DNA from: Clostridiales bacterium
GTDB lineage: Bacteria > Bacillota > Clostridia > Oscillospirales > CAG-272
Length of the DNA stretch: 64,000 nt
Direction of reading: 5' to 3'
Assembly: GCA_012514145.1 (NCBI GenBank)
Contig: JAAZAV010000061.1
Location: forward strand, 25,009 to 89,008
Shown here: in pieces, positions 9,947 through 19,486 of the stretch
Numbering within the stretch: position 1 is the stretch's first letter
Layout: each line of letters begins with the position of its first letter
Made by a program: the position numbers and the translations under genes
Notes under the pieces: generated by a model
What the model was told of the DNA's origin: nothing
Seen by the model: the letters and a program-made list of their open reading frames with translations, nothing else
Databases searched by the model: none

Positions 9947-11342
9947 GGATAAAATTAATCCCGGTGAAAGCCGGGATACGGAAAATGTCGAAGAATTCGA
10001 TTTTGAGGGCATGTCCCGCGGCGAGCGGAAAAGGCATCAGGAGCAGTCGGAGTCCCTGCGCCGCGACCGTGAACTGCGCGAGAAGATAAAACGCGATTCT
10101 ATCGGACGCGGCATGCTGGGCGAAGAACGCAGCAAGAAGCGCAGAGGGCGTTTTTTCAGAGACATATTTGGGGATTTTGACGAGCTGATTGACGAAAAGA
10201 AGCCTGTTGACGATGACAAAGAAGAGGGCGACTCGATCACCGGTAAAGCCAAGGCTTCCGAAAAGACTTCAAAGCGGAACAAAACATTCCGTGTGAAGGT
10301 CAAAACAGCCGGAAGAGCCGGCGCGGACGATGCGTCATACTCATCCGGAACGGCATCGGCAGCCGCAGCCAATCAAAACCGGAACGCGGGACAGGCGGGA
10401 GCCATGTCCAAACCGGTAGTAAGGGTTTACGGAAACGAGCCGATTCTGGCGCCCGTACTGACCGCGGTTATAATACTGCTTGTTATCTGTTCCGATCTGG
10501 TGGATACGGCGATAATTAAATACAATGAGAATATTTACCTGTCGGTCATTATTCTCAGCATGCTCAGTTTCCTGCTGCCGACCATATTTTTCTGCCGGAT
10601 CAAGGGTTCCGGGTATATCTCGAAACTGAATCTGCGTCTTTTCCCGCCGAGGATGATACCCTTTACCCTATGGTCTCTTGCGGTTATGCTGTCAGGCGGT
10701 ACGATTATCAAGCTGCTGATGTATGCATCCGGTACCTACTCAGGTGACTATCAGGTCTATTCCTATATTATTCCGAATTCCATGGCGTTGGGAAACGCAG
10801 TTCAGACGGCATACGCGGTGATCGCCTGCGCGGTGCTTCCGGCAGTGTGCGAGGAGTTGGTTTTCCGTTCGGTATTAATCAGTGAATATGCGAAGGGCGG
10901 CGCGGTATGCGCCGTTATCGCCACCACACTGCTGTCGGCATTCCCCTATCTGCGCCCCGAGGCGATGCCGCTTTACATTTTCTACGGTCTGATATTGGGA
11001 ACTGCGGCATGTGTCACACGCTCGGTCGCAGCTCCGCTTATAATACATGTGGCAGTCAACTGCCTGGAGCTTTCTTTTGAACAGCAGCTTGGCATGCTGA
11101 TTCGGCAGACTTCCGGCACGGTAGTGTATTCTTTTATAATCGTCATTGCATTTTTCATATTTCTGTTTCTTGCATTCGGAGAGGCGGAGCGTATCTACAG
11201 CGGTTACGCCGTTTCCCGTCACAGCGATGTTATGCCTCGTGGGTCGCTGTCCTCAAGACTTATCGAAGCGATGCTCTCTCCGACCATGATAATATGTCTG
11301 TTTCTCTATGTGGCAGGCATTATAGTCAGGGCGATCGGCTGA
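9939..11342 (+). CDS. CPBP family intramembrane metalloprotease
   Basis: EELVFRSVLISEY motif and multiple TM segments; charged N-terminal region of about 160 aa. Confidence 0.85.
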   Translation: MAEDKINPGESRDTENVEEFDFEGMSRGERKRHQEQSESLRRDRELREKIKRDSIGRGMLGEERSKKRRGRFFRDIFGDFDELIDEKKPVDDDKEEGDSITGKAKASEKTSKRNKTFRVKVKTAGRAGADDASYSSGTASAAAANQNRNAGQAGAMSKPVVRVYGNEPILAPVLTAVIILLVICSDLVDTAIIKYNENIYLSVIILSMLSFLLPTIFFCRIKGSGYISKLNLRLFPPRMIPFTLWSLAVMLSGGTIIKLLMYASGTYSGDYQVYSYIIPNSMALGNAVQTAYAVIACAVLPAVCEELVFRSVLISEYAKGGAVCAVIATTLLSAFPYLRPEAMPLYIFYGLILGTAACVTRSVAAPLIIHVAVNCLELSFEQQLGMLIRQTSGTVVYSFIIVIAFFIFLFLAFGEAERIYSGYAVSRHSDVMPRGSLSSRLIEAMLSPTMIICLFLYVAGIIVRAIG

Positions 11343-11369
11343 CAATTTCCCCGCAGCAGAGGTTATTTA

Positions 11370-13100
11370 ATGAACTACAATCCAAACAGTCAGTCCGGTT
11401 CGAACAGGCAGCCGCAGAACCGGGAACAGCCCTATGAGGTACCGAAAAGAAGGGTACCGGCACAGGGCAGACCAATCCGCACCCCTCAGCCAATAAACGC
11501 GGTCGGGCAATCAGGCAAGCCGACCGGCGCGCAAGCGCGCGGACAATCGGATGTAAGACCGGGCGTAAGACCCGTTGGGCAGTCCGGCGGTCAGGACCGC
11601 ATGCGTACGCCCGGGCAGAATCCTCCTCAGCAGCATTCATCACGGCCGTCACCCGACAGAGGAGCGCAGCGTGCCGGTGTTTCCGAAGCCGGCAGTATGC
11701 CCCGCCGTCAGATGCCGCCCCCGGTGAATCCTCCCCGCGCCGAACGGGGAGCCGGTATTGTTGCCAGAGCCGAGGCGGCGACAAAGTCCCCTCATTCAGT
11801 ATCATCCGGACGGCAGAACCCGGGAACAAACCCGCGTGCAAACGCGCAGCCGCAAGCGAATGTTCAGAGCAGCCCGCATCCGTCTCCGCGTCGGGGGGAT
11901 CAGCTTCCGGCAAAGCGGTCATCCTCATCACAGGTGAGCCGTGACAGCCTTCGCAAAAACGCCAGGCGCGCCAAACTGCGCGACAGCAGTACGGTGACGA
12001 ATCTGCCGCTGGACGATGAGAACAATCCGGGCGCCTCGCTGGTCTCTTCGATACTGAAAACGGTTATATATATCGCGGTGATCTTCGTTATATCGGGTAT
12101 ATTCAGCTACTATATAATACAGGTGGGAAACGAGTGCTTTGCCTTTGTAAAAGAAGACAGGCCGGTCGAGGTGGTTGTCGGAGCTAATTACGATATCAAC
12201 GACATTGCCGATATGCTCTCCGAAGAGGGTATTATCGAACACCCCGAGTTTTTCCGCTTCTACGCAAAGATGCGCAAAAAAGCTGATGTCGAGTTTGAGC
12301 CGGGCACATACACTGTCTCTACCGCCACAAGTTACGATAAACTGATAGCCGGTTTCCGCAAGTATGCCGGTAAGGTTCGTACAGAGATAAGCATTACAAT
12401 ACGCGAAGGTATGACGGTTGACGAGATAATCGAACTCTTCCTGTCACACGGAATAGGTACCCGCGAGGGCTTTGTCGATGTTATACAGAACGGAGAGTTC
12501 GACTTCTGGTTCATGGAGTCGCTGACCGCGGATAAGCTCAGCCCCAACCGCACCTATCGTTTGGAGGGCTATCTCTTCCCCGATACCTATTATTTCTACT
12601 CGGATTCCAGCGAAAAACAGGCGATATACAAGATGCTCTTCCGCTTTAACCAGCAGTTTGATGAGCGTTACCGCGCATCCTGCGAAGCCATAGGCATGTC
12701 GGTTGACGAAGTTATCACCATAGCATCCATGATACAGGCGGAAGCAAAGTTTGTCACCGATTACGGTCTCATATCATCGGTATTCCATAACCGTATCAAC
12801 AATCCCGGCGGTGAGACCCAGGGTTATATGCAGTCGGACGCCACCGTCAAATACTTCCTTGAAGAAAAAAGAGTGGTAGAATCACAGGACCTTGATATAG
12901 ACAACCCCTATAATACATACATATATAAAGGTCTGCCTCCCGGTCCGATCTGCAATCCGTCGCTGGACGCCATGAGCTACGCGCTCTATCCCGATCCCTC
13001 CAACTACTTCTACTTCGTAACCAAGTCCAACGGCTGGGCGCTCTTTGCCGAGACCTATACAGAGCAGGCTCAGAATATCCGCATAGCACGGGGCGGCTGA
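11370..13100 (+). CDS. mltG: Endolytic transglycosylase MltG
   Basis: YceG-like domain: EGYLFPDTYYF, ITIASMIQAEAK, SSVFHNRI, YNTYIYKGLPPGPICNPS. One TM after a disordered basic N-terminus. Confidence 0.93.
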   Translation: MNYNPNSQSGSNRQPQNREQPYEVPKRRVPAQGRPIRTPQPINAVGQSGKPTGAQARGQSDVRPGVRPVGQSGGQDRMRTPGQNPPQQHSSRPSPDRGAQRAGVSEAGSMPRRQMPPPVNPPRAERGAGIVARAEAATKSPHSVSSGRQNPGTNPRANAQPQANVQSSPHPSPRRGDQLPAKRSSSSQVSRDSLRKNARRAKLRDSSTVTNLPLDDENNPGASLVSSILKTVIYIAVIFVISGIFSYYIIQVGNECFAFVKEDRPVEVVVGANYDINDIADMLSEEGIIEHPEFFRFYAKMRKKADVEFEPGTYTVSTATSYDKLIAGFRKYAGKVRTEISITIREGMTVDEIIELFLSHGIGTREGFVDVIQNGEFDFWFMESLTADKLSPNRTYRLEGYLFPDTYYFYSDSSEKQAIYKMLFRFNQQFDERYRASCEAIGMSVDEVITIASMIQAEAKFVTDYGLISSVFHNRINNPGGETQGYMQSDATVKYFLEEKRVVESQDLDIDNPYNTYIYKGLPPGPICNPSLDAMSYALYPDPSNYFYFVTKSNGWALFAETYTEQAQNIRIARGG

Positions 13101-13133
13101 TATCAAACAAATCATCCGAATGAGGTAACACAT

Positions 13134-13904
13134 ATGAGAATACTGATAATCCGGCACGGCGATCCCGATTACGCCAGGGATTCACTTACAGAGAAGGGCT
13201 TCCGCGAGAGAGCCTGTCTGCTTGAGACCCTTAAGAAAGAGGGAATCACATCCATATATGTCTCACCTCTCGGCAGGGCACAGCGCACCGCCGAGCCTAT
13301 CGCCGAATACTGCGGAATAGAGCCGATCACACTTGACTGGCTGCGTGAATTTCCCGGTTCGGTGAAACCTCCATATGAGGAACTGGGCATCGTACCAGCC
13401 TGGAATACCAACTGCCCCTGGAACCTTATGCCCCAGTACTGGACAACTCAAAACGAGTTTTACAGCAACGAAATGTGGGCGGATCACCCGCTTTACGACG
13501 GTTCCGGGGTACACAAAACCTGTGCGGCGATAGATGCCGGCTGGGAAGCCCTTATGGACAGACATGGATATGAACGGAACGGTCAGCTCTACGACATCAA
13601 GCCGGATACCGATGAATCTCAGACTATTGCTCTTTTCTGCCATCTCGGACTTGGCCTGGGTCTGCTGTCGCGCATCTTAAAGGCTCCGCTGCCCTTTATG
13701 TGGCAGTCCTTCTTCCTGCCCTGTTCATCTGTCACCACTGTATACACCGAGAAATACAAGCCCTACCTGAATCAGTGTATTCTGCGGGTCATTGGTCTGG
13801 GCGACGTGTCCCATCTGCGCGTGGGCGATGAACCGGTTTCCTCCTCCGGTCTTCATAGCCAGATCCTCCTGCCTCCGGACGGCGATCCGGCATTCGGTCA
13901 CTGA
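13134..13904 (+). CDS. Histidine phosphatase family protein
   Basis: LIIRHGDPDY (RHG motif), SPLGRAQRTAEPIAEY. Confidence 0.9.
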   Translation: MRILIIRHGDPDYARDSLTEKGFRERACLLETLKKEGITSIYVSPLGRAQRTAEPIAEYCGIEPITLDWLREFPGSVKPPYEELGIVPAWNTNCPWNLMPQYWTTQNEFYSNEMWADHPLYDGSGVHKTCAAIDAGWEALMDRHGYERNGQLYDIKPDTDESQTIALFCHLGLGLGLLSRILKAPLPFMWQSFFLPCSSVTTVYTEKYKPYLNQCILRVIGLGDVSHLRVGDEPVSSSGLHSQILLPPDGDPAFGH

Positions 13905-13913
13905 TCCATGTAT

Positions 13914-13953
13914 AAAACAACACGCCCGGTCGCATGATCGGGCGTGTTGTTTT
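13914..13953. terminator. Bidirectional intrinsic terminator between convergent genes
   Basis: Perfect 15-bp stem AAAACAACACGCCCG / CGGGCGTGTTGTTTT. Confidence 0.9.
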
Positions 13954-13967
13954 GTTATATAATCCGA

Positions 13968-14696
13968 CTATTCTTCGTCAGTGTCGTTCTTATCGGTTTT
14001 TCCGGCTTTCTCAAGCTCGGAAACCTGTCTTTCAAGCCGCTCTATCTGGACGCGCAGGCGGCAGAGTTCCTGGGATACCGGGTCGGGGATATGAACATGA
14101 TCCAGTTCTTCGTTGAGCACCTTCTGATTATGGCGCCTTACCACGCGGGCGGGAATTCCCACCGCCGTGCTGTCCGGAGGAATCTCTTCAAGAACCACGG
14201 CGTTGGCGGCAATCTTGCTGTTATCGCCGATTCTGAAGGGACCGAGAATCTTGGCGCCCGAGCCAACCATGACATTATTGCCGAGTGTAGGATGCCGCTT
14301 GCCTACATCCTTGCCGGTACCTCCGAGAGTGACGCCCTGATAAAGAGTGCAGTTGTCGCCTATTTCAGTGGTCTCACCTATGACAACGCCGCTGCCGTGG
14401 TCGATAAAAAGCCCCCGCCCGATGGTTGCGCCCGGGTGTATCTCGACTCCGGTCAGAAAACGGGCTGCCTGACTGATAAAACGGGCGGGGAAGTGCATTC
14501 CTCGCTTGTACAGGGCATGAGAAATACGGTGCGCCATAATCGCGTGCAGACCTGAATATAGCAGCAGCACCTCAAGCGACGAGGTGGCAGCAGGGTCGCG
14601 TTCCTTGATGGCGGCGATATCCTCCTTAAGTTCCTCATAGGCGGCGGCACAGGCGAGCAGCAGACGATCTGTGGGGGTATATTCTTTTTTGTTCAT
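13968..14696 (-). CDS. cysE: Serine O-acetyltransferase
   Basis: Left-handed beta-helix hexapeptides ([47 protein letters not shown]). Confidence 0.95.
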   Translation of the reverse strand: MNKKEYTPTDRLLLACAAAYEELKEDIAAIKERDPAATSSLEVLLLYSGLHAIMAHRISHALYKRGMHFPARFISQAARFLTGVEIHPGATIGRGLFIDHGSGVVIGETTEIGDNCTLYQGVTLGGTGKDVGKRHPTLGNNVMVGSGAKILGPFRIGDNSKIAANAVVLEEIPPDSTAVGIPARVVRRHNQKVLNEELDHVHIPDPVSQELCRLRVQIERLERQVSELEKAGKTDKNDTDEE

Positions 14697-14740
14697 AATA
14701 GAATCTGCCTCATAATCGGTTTGTAATTTTCAGCAAAAGC

Positions 14741-14769
14741 ATTATATAACGACTTGACCGGCTTGTCAA
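14741..14769 (-). promoter_or_regulatory. Perfect consensus sigma70 promoter for cysE
   Basis: On the minus strand: TTGACA (14769-14764), 17-nt spacer, TATAAT (14746-14741). Confidence 0.85.
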
Positions 14770-14845
14770 GGCGGTTAAGTTGTCTTTACACTTCATTCAC
14801 GGACTGCATGGAAATAATTTAACATTTTAATGATACAATTCTGCA

Positions 14846-15070
14846 GATATATGTGTACGAACTAATCTGTCAGAGCCTGCCGGAATATCCTCCGGCTTTG
14901 CTCAGGTATGATCGCCCGGTACCTGGGTTTTCTCTGCGGATGGATTTATATGCTTATAGAAGGCTTGTTGCCGGAGAGCCGTGCAGATGTGCAGTTGCAC
15001 GGCGGCCGTAAACTCCGGAACCGACAGGCTTTATCGTGTTGCGCACATTTATATTCAGGGTGCGCTTTTT
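14846..15070 (+). ncRNA. Candidate structured RNA / leader ending in an intrinsic terminator, upstream of the RNase J gene
   Basis: Long-range stem AGAGCCTG (14872-14879) with CAGGCTTT (15025-15032); internal stems GCCGGA/TCCGGC, CCGGAG/CTCCGG enclosing CCGTGC/GCACGG. Terminator-like GCGCAC/GTGCGC+TTTTT at 15041-15070. 5' end approximate. Confidence 0.5.
15041..15070 (+). terminator. Intrinsic terminator upstream of the RNase J gene
   Basis: GCGCAC-loop-GTGCGC followed by TTTTT. Confidence 0.65.
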
Positions 15071-15135
15071 AGGTTACACGCGGCAGATACGGCAGGTGTT
15101 TCGCCGCTGCCGCGTTTATACAATAAGGAGAATTT

Positions 15136-16833
15136 ATGGCAAAAAACAAAAATGGCGGCTCCAGGGCATCATCAAAAGGAAAGTTAAAAGTATGTATGCT
15201 CGGGGGTCTCAACGAAATAGGCAAGAATCTGGCGGTGCTGGAGTTCGGTGAGGACATAATCGTAATCGACTGCGGACTTGGCTTTCCGGATGACGACATG
15301 CTGGGTATCGACCTGGTTATACCCGATGTGAGCTATCTGGAGAAAAACAGCGACCGGGTTCGCGGCTTCTTCATCACCCATGGTCATGAGGATCATATCG
15401 GAGCGCTGCCTTATGTGCTGAAAGTCGTGCATGCCCCGATCTATGCCACACGCCTGACCTGCGGCATACTAAAGAACAAATTCGCCGAGCATCGTTACGA
15501 CACCGAGCCGGAGCTTCGGAGCGTAGAAGCCGGCGACATTATAAAAGCCGGCTGCATGTCGGTCGAGTTCATTCGGGTAAACCACTCGATAGCCGACGCC
15601 TGCTGTCTGGCGATACGCACACCGGTGGGTACAGTTATACATACCGGCGACTTCAAGCTTGACCTTACCCCCATAGACGGCGAGATGATGGATATTGCCC
15701 GCCTCGGTCAGATCGGCAATGAAGGCGTTGCCCTGCTGATGTGCGAGTCTACAAACTCCGAGCGCCCGGGTTATACTCCATCCGAGCGTGTCGTGGGACG
15801 CACACTTGACAATATTTTCATGATGAACGCCGACAAGCGGATTGTCATTGCCACCTTCTCGTCAAATGTGCACCGGGTGCAGCAGATAATCAACACCTCG
15901 GCGGTGCACGGCAGAAAGGTTGCGGTTACCGGCCGTTCTATGCTCAATGTCGTCCACGCGGCGGTTGAACTGGGATACATGAATGTCCCCTCCGGCGTGC
16001 TCATTGATATAAACGAAATTAAGCGCTATCCGCATGAGCAGATAACCGTTGTCACCACAGGTACCCAGGGTGAGCCCATGTCGGCACTCTACCGTATGGC
16101 GTTTTCGAACCACGACAAGGTTCAGCTCGGACCGCGCGACCTGGTGATACTCTCGTCATCGGCGATTCCCGGCAATGAGAAGCTTATCGGCAAAATAATA
16201 AACGAGCTGTATAAAAAAGGCGCGGCGGTAATACGCGACTCTGTGGTGGAGGTTCATGTGTCGGGTCACGCCTGCCAGGAAGAGCTGAAACTCATGATGG
16301 CGCTGACCAAGCCAAAGTATCTTATGCCTATCCACGGCGAGTATAAGCACATGGTGCATCTGAAAAATCTCGCCATGACCATGGGTATACCCGAGAACCA
16401 GATTTTCATCCCGGATATAGGCAAGGTGCTGGAACTGGACGAACGCGGAATGCGCGCCGGCGGCAGCATCCAGGCCGGGAATGTGCTGGTTGACGGTTAT
16501 TCTGTGGGCGATATCGGCAATATAGTGCTCCGCGACCGCCGGCACCTGGCGCAGGACGGGCTGATAGTCATAGTGGCGCAGGTGGATATCGAGAATCGTT
16601 CGGTTTACGCCGGTCCCGATATAGTCTCCCGCGGCTTCGTTTATGTGCGCGAGTCGGAGGAACTGATGGAACAGATGAGGATGATTGCCCGCGATGCGCT
16701 TGAAGATTCGCTGGAGAGCAATATTACCGACTGGACGCAGTTAAAATCACGTGTCAAGGATGATCTGGCTAAATTCCTGTATAATAAGACCAGACGAAAG
16801 CCGATGCTGCTGCCCGTCATAATGAATGTCTGA
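15136..16833 (+). CDS. rnj: Ribonuclease J
   Basis: Metallo-beta-lactamase/beta-CASP protein: ITHGHEDHIGALPYVL, TGDFKLD, TGTQGEPMSALYRMA, HVSGHACQEELKLM, PIHGEYKHM. Confidence 0.95.
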   Translation: MAKNKNGGSRASSKGKLKVCMLGGLNEIGKNLAVLEFGEDIIVIDCGLGFPDDDMLGIDLVIPDVSYLEKNSDRVRGFFITHGHEDHIGALPYVLKVVHAPIYATRLTCGILKNKFAEHRYDTEPELRSVEAGDIIKAGCMSVEFIRVNHSIADACCLAIRTPVGTVIHTGDFKLDLTPIDGEMMDIARLGQIGNEGVALLMCESTNSERPGYTPSERVVGRTLDNIFMMNADKRIVIATFSSNVHRVQQIINTSAVHGRKVAVTGRSMLNVVHAAVELGYMNVPSGVLIDINEIKRYPHEQITVVTTGTQGEPMSALYRMAFSNHDKVQLGPRDLVILSSSAIPGNEKLIGKIINELYKKGAAVIRDSVVEVHVSGHACQEELKLMMALTKPKYLMPIHGEYKHMVHLKNLAMTMGIPENQIFIPDIGKVLELDERGMRAGGSIQAGNVLVDGYSVGDIGNIVLRDRRHLAQDGLIVIVAQVDIENRSVYAGPDIVSRGFVYVRESEELMEQMRMIARDALEDSLESNITDWTQLKSRVKDDLAKFLYNKTRRKPMLLPVIMNV

Positions 16834-16846
16834 TAAAGGTGACTAT

Positions 16847-17719
16847 ATGAAAAAGATTACAAAGGCTGTGATACCCGCGGCGGGTCTGGGTATGCGCATG
16901 CTTCCCATAGCACGCGCCGTTCCGAAGGAAGTGCTTCCGATAGTCGACCGTCCCGCCATATCTTGCCTGGTTGAGGAGGCTGCCGACAGCGGCATAACCG
17001 ATGTGCTCATAATAACCGGCAGGGGAAAAACCGCCATCGAGGACTACTTCGATTATTCGCCTGAATACGAAAACAAGCTCATCTCGTCGGGTCGGAGCGA
17101 TGAGATTCCCGAAATGCGCCGCATCGCCGAGCGCTGCAATGTGCACTTTATACGCCAGCATGAGACAAAGGGTCTGGGGCATGCCATATACCGCGCCCGT
17201 TCCTTTGTTGGGAATGTGCCCTTTATGGTGCTTTACGGCGATGATATAATCTTCGCCGAGACACCCGTCTGCCGCCAGCTTATGACCGCATACGAGAAGT
17301 ACGGTCTGGCAGCCTGCGGAGTGAAGGAGGTTTCGGAAGAACTGGTGATGAAATACTGTACCCTGAAAGCCGACCCTCTGGGCGATAACATGTACCGTGT
17401 TACCACCATGATTGAAAAGCCGACGCGCGAGCAGATATACACCCGCCTTTCCATATTGGGCAGAGTGCTGCTGACGCCCGATATCTTTGACATTCTTGAG
17501 AATCTGGCTCCCGGCGCCGGCGGCGAGATTCAGCTTACCGACGCGATGAAACTGCTTTCCGAAGCAAAGGGCATGATCGCCGTCGACTTTGAAGGCAAGC
17601 GCTATGATCTCGGTTCTAAGCTGGGTTTTTTGAAGGCTAATGTAGAGCGGGCATCCGTGGATCCCGAGCTGGGCGAGGAATTCAGAGCCTATCTAAAGGA
17701 ATTCGCCGCCACGCTCTGA
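16847..17719 (+). CDS. galU: UTP--glucose-1-phosphate uridylyltransferase
   Basis: KAVIPAAGLGMRMLPIARAVPKEVLPIVDRPAI; GGEIQLTDAM. Confidence 0.95.
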   Translation: MKKITKAVIPAAGLGMRMLPIARAVPKEVLPIVDRPAISCLVEEAADSGITDVLIITGRGKTAIEDYFDYSPEYENKLISSGRSDEIPEMRRIAERCNVHFIRQHETKGLGHAIYRARSFVGNVPFMVLYGDDIIFAETPVCRQLMTAYEKYGLAACGVKEVSEELVMKYCTLKADPLGDNMYRVTTMIEKPTREQIYTRLSILGRVLLTPDIFDILENLAPGAGGEIQLTDAMKLLSEAKGMIAVDFEGKRYDLGSKLGFLKANVERASVDPELGEEFRAYLKEFAATL

Positions 17720-17766
17720 CATCCTGTTCGGCATAACCTTATCCTCTGAACGGAGAGAACACAAAA

Positions 17767-18255
17767 ATGGAAAGAGTTTCCAAAACCAATTATTACCTTG
17801 ATATAGCCATGACGGTGGCAGAGCGGTCAACCTGTCTGCGCAAGTGTTACGGGGCTATTATCGTCAAGAATGACACCATAATCTCCACCGGTTACAACGG
17901 CGCGCCGAGAGGCCGGGCAAACTGCTGTGACCTGGGTACCTGCCTCCGCGAGAAGCTGGCAATACCCCGGGGCGAGCGTTATGAGCTATGCCGTTCGGTG
18001 CATTCCGAGGCAAACGCCATAATCGCCGCTTCGAGAGAGCAGATGTTAGGCTCAACCCTGTACATGGCATGTGTAGACCCGCGCACCCGTGAGATAATAC
18101 CGGGAACCACCTCCTGTTCGATGTGCAAGCGGTTTATAATCAACGCCGGCATAGAGCGTGTGATTGTGCGCGAGACGGCGAATGAATACCGCGAGTACCT
18201 TGTCTCCGATTGGGTGGAGCAGGACGACATATCCGATGTGAGTTTCGGATACTGA
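17767..18255 (+). CDS. dCMP deaminase family protein (ComEB-like)
   Basis: Zn-binding HSEANAI and CSMCKRFIINAG motifs. Confidence 0.92.
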   Translation: MERVSKTNYYLDIAMTVAERSTCLRKCYGAIIVKNDTIISTGYNGAPRGRANCCDLGTCLREKLAIPRGERYELCRSVHSEANAIIAASREQMLGSTLYMACVDPRTREIIPGTTSCSMCKRFIINAGIERVIVRETANEYREYLVSDWVEQDDISDVSFGY

Positions 18256-18291
18256 AACGAAAACCGACCGAACTGTGAGAAGCTGATATAA

Positions 18292-18930
18292 TTGAAAAAG
18301 ACATTCTGCAAAATCATATTTTTACTTCTTGCCGCTTTGCTGCCGATAGCGGTCTTCATTTCCTGCTCATCGGGAATAGTAAAGATAACATATGAGGACG
18401 GCAAGTATATTGACAAGACCAACGGCATAACCTATCTGCCTGCCGGTGATAGCTATGAGCCGACGGCTATAGGTGAGCCATACGCCGAATATGACGGCGG
18501 AACATTATACAATATCCCGGGGCTTGACCCTGAGCTCTGGCTCGCAGAGGAGTATGACGGCATCGGCTCGATATTCTACTCGGAAGAGACGGAACTGCCC
18601 GCGCTTGAGAACTTCGGTGCGACTGAGGCGTATATCTGTGTCGAGGACGCAATAACAATGCATCTGCAGACAATCGACAATCAGTCCGTCATAAACCGAA
18701 TAATCGAGGCTCTGACCGGGTGCGAGGACAACCTTCAGCTTCCCTCCGGCGGTACATCGTATCATATAAAGTTCATGTCAGAGACATATCCCGGCATCTA
18801 CTATGACATACTCTATGTGGAGTGCGACAGCGGAGACTATCTTTATGATCGCGACACAAAACAGTGCTGCGACGCGGGACGTATTCTCAAAGCCTACCTG
18901 AGCGACACACCCGAAACCGAAGGGGCATAA
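18292..18930 (+). CDS. Hypothetical lipoprotein
   Basis: TTG start; hydrophobic signal with lipobox-like AVFISCSS; no recognised domain. Confidence 0.7.
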   Translation: MKKTFCKIIFLLLAALLPIAVFISCSSGIVKITYEDGKYIDKTNGITYLPAGDSYEPTAIGEPYAEYDGGTLYNIPGLDPELWLAEEYDGIGSIFYSEETELPALENFGATEAYICVEDAITMHLQTIDNQSVINRIIEALTGCEDNLQLPSGGTSYHIKFMSETYPGIYYDILYVECDSGDYLYDRDTKQCCDAGRILKAYLSDTPETEGA

Positions 18931-18931
18931 A

Positions 18932-19486
18932 ATGAGTGTGAGTACGAACGAAAAGAATACCGGAGGAATTCCCTCCGCGGTGCTTCCCGACATAAATATC
19001 GGAGCAGACCCGCTTTCATCTCTGATTCCCGGACTTGAGCCGCTGCGTCCCCAAAAGATATGCTTCGTCTGTACCGGAAATACCTGCCGCTCTCCAATGG
19101 CGGCAGCGGTGCTAAATCATCTCGGCAGCCGCTACGGTTTCACCGGAGTATCGGCGGGCATCTACCCAAATGTGGGTGAACCTATCGCCGAAAATGCGGT
19201 AAAGGCCCTTAAAGCCGCGGGCATAGAGCCTTCGCCCGGCAACGAGTATACCTCACACACCGCCTGCCGGGTCAGCGCCGAACTGCTTTCGGGCTGCGAT
19301 AAAATCATCGGTATCAGCGGCAGCCACACCCTTACACTGCTCGCTCTGTTTCCCCAGTACGCCTCGCGTATCACCGCATTCAACGAGGATATAGCCGACC
19401 CCTGGGGCGGCAGCGAGGAAATATACGACGAGTGTTTGAAGCAGATAACAGAAGGCATACGCGCCATGTTCGGTCTTTATGACTGA
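18932..19486 (+). CDS. Low-molecular-weight phosphatase family, probable protein-arginine phosphatase (YwlE-like)
   Basis: P-loop CTGNTCRSPMAAAVL. Confidence 0.82.
   Translation: MSVSTNEKNTGGIPSAVLPDINIGADPLSSLIPGLEPLRPQKICFVCTGNTCRSPMAAAVLNHLGSRYGFTGVSAGIYPNVGEPIAENAVKALKAAGIEPSPGNEYTSHTACRVSAELLSGCDKIIGISGSHTLTLLALFPQYASRITAFNEDIADPWGGSEEIYDECLKQITEGIRAMFGLYD

Noticed and set aside
12724-12760. MltG active site IASMIQAEAK (Gln at the first Glu of EKE) as a sign of inactivity
   Set aside because: I recall QAE variants in other Bacillota MltG and the second Glu is kept; not enough to call a loss of function.
14453-14650. Short minus-strand ORF in an alternative frame of cysE
   Set aside because: Overlaps the well-supported cysE frame.
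14846-15070. Calling the RNA candidate a 6S RNA
   Set aside because: Size and long-range pairing would fit, but no primary-sequence signature was recognised; needs a covariance-model search.
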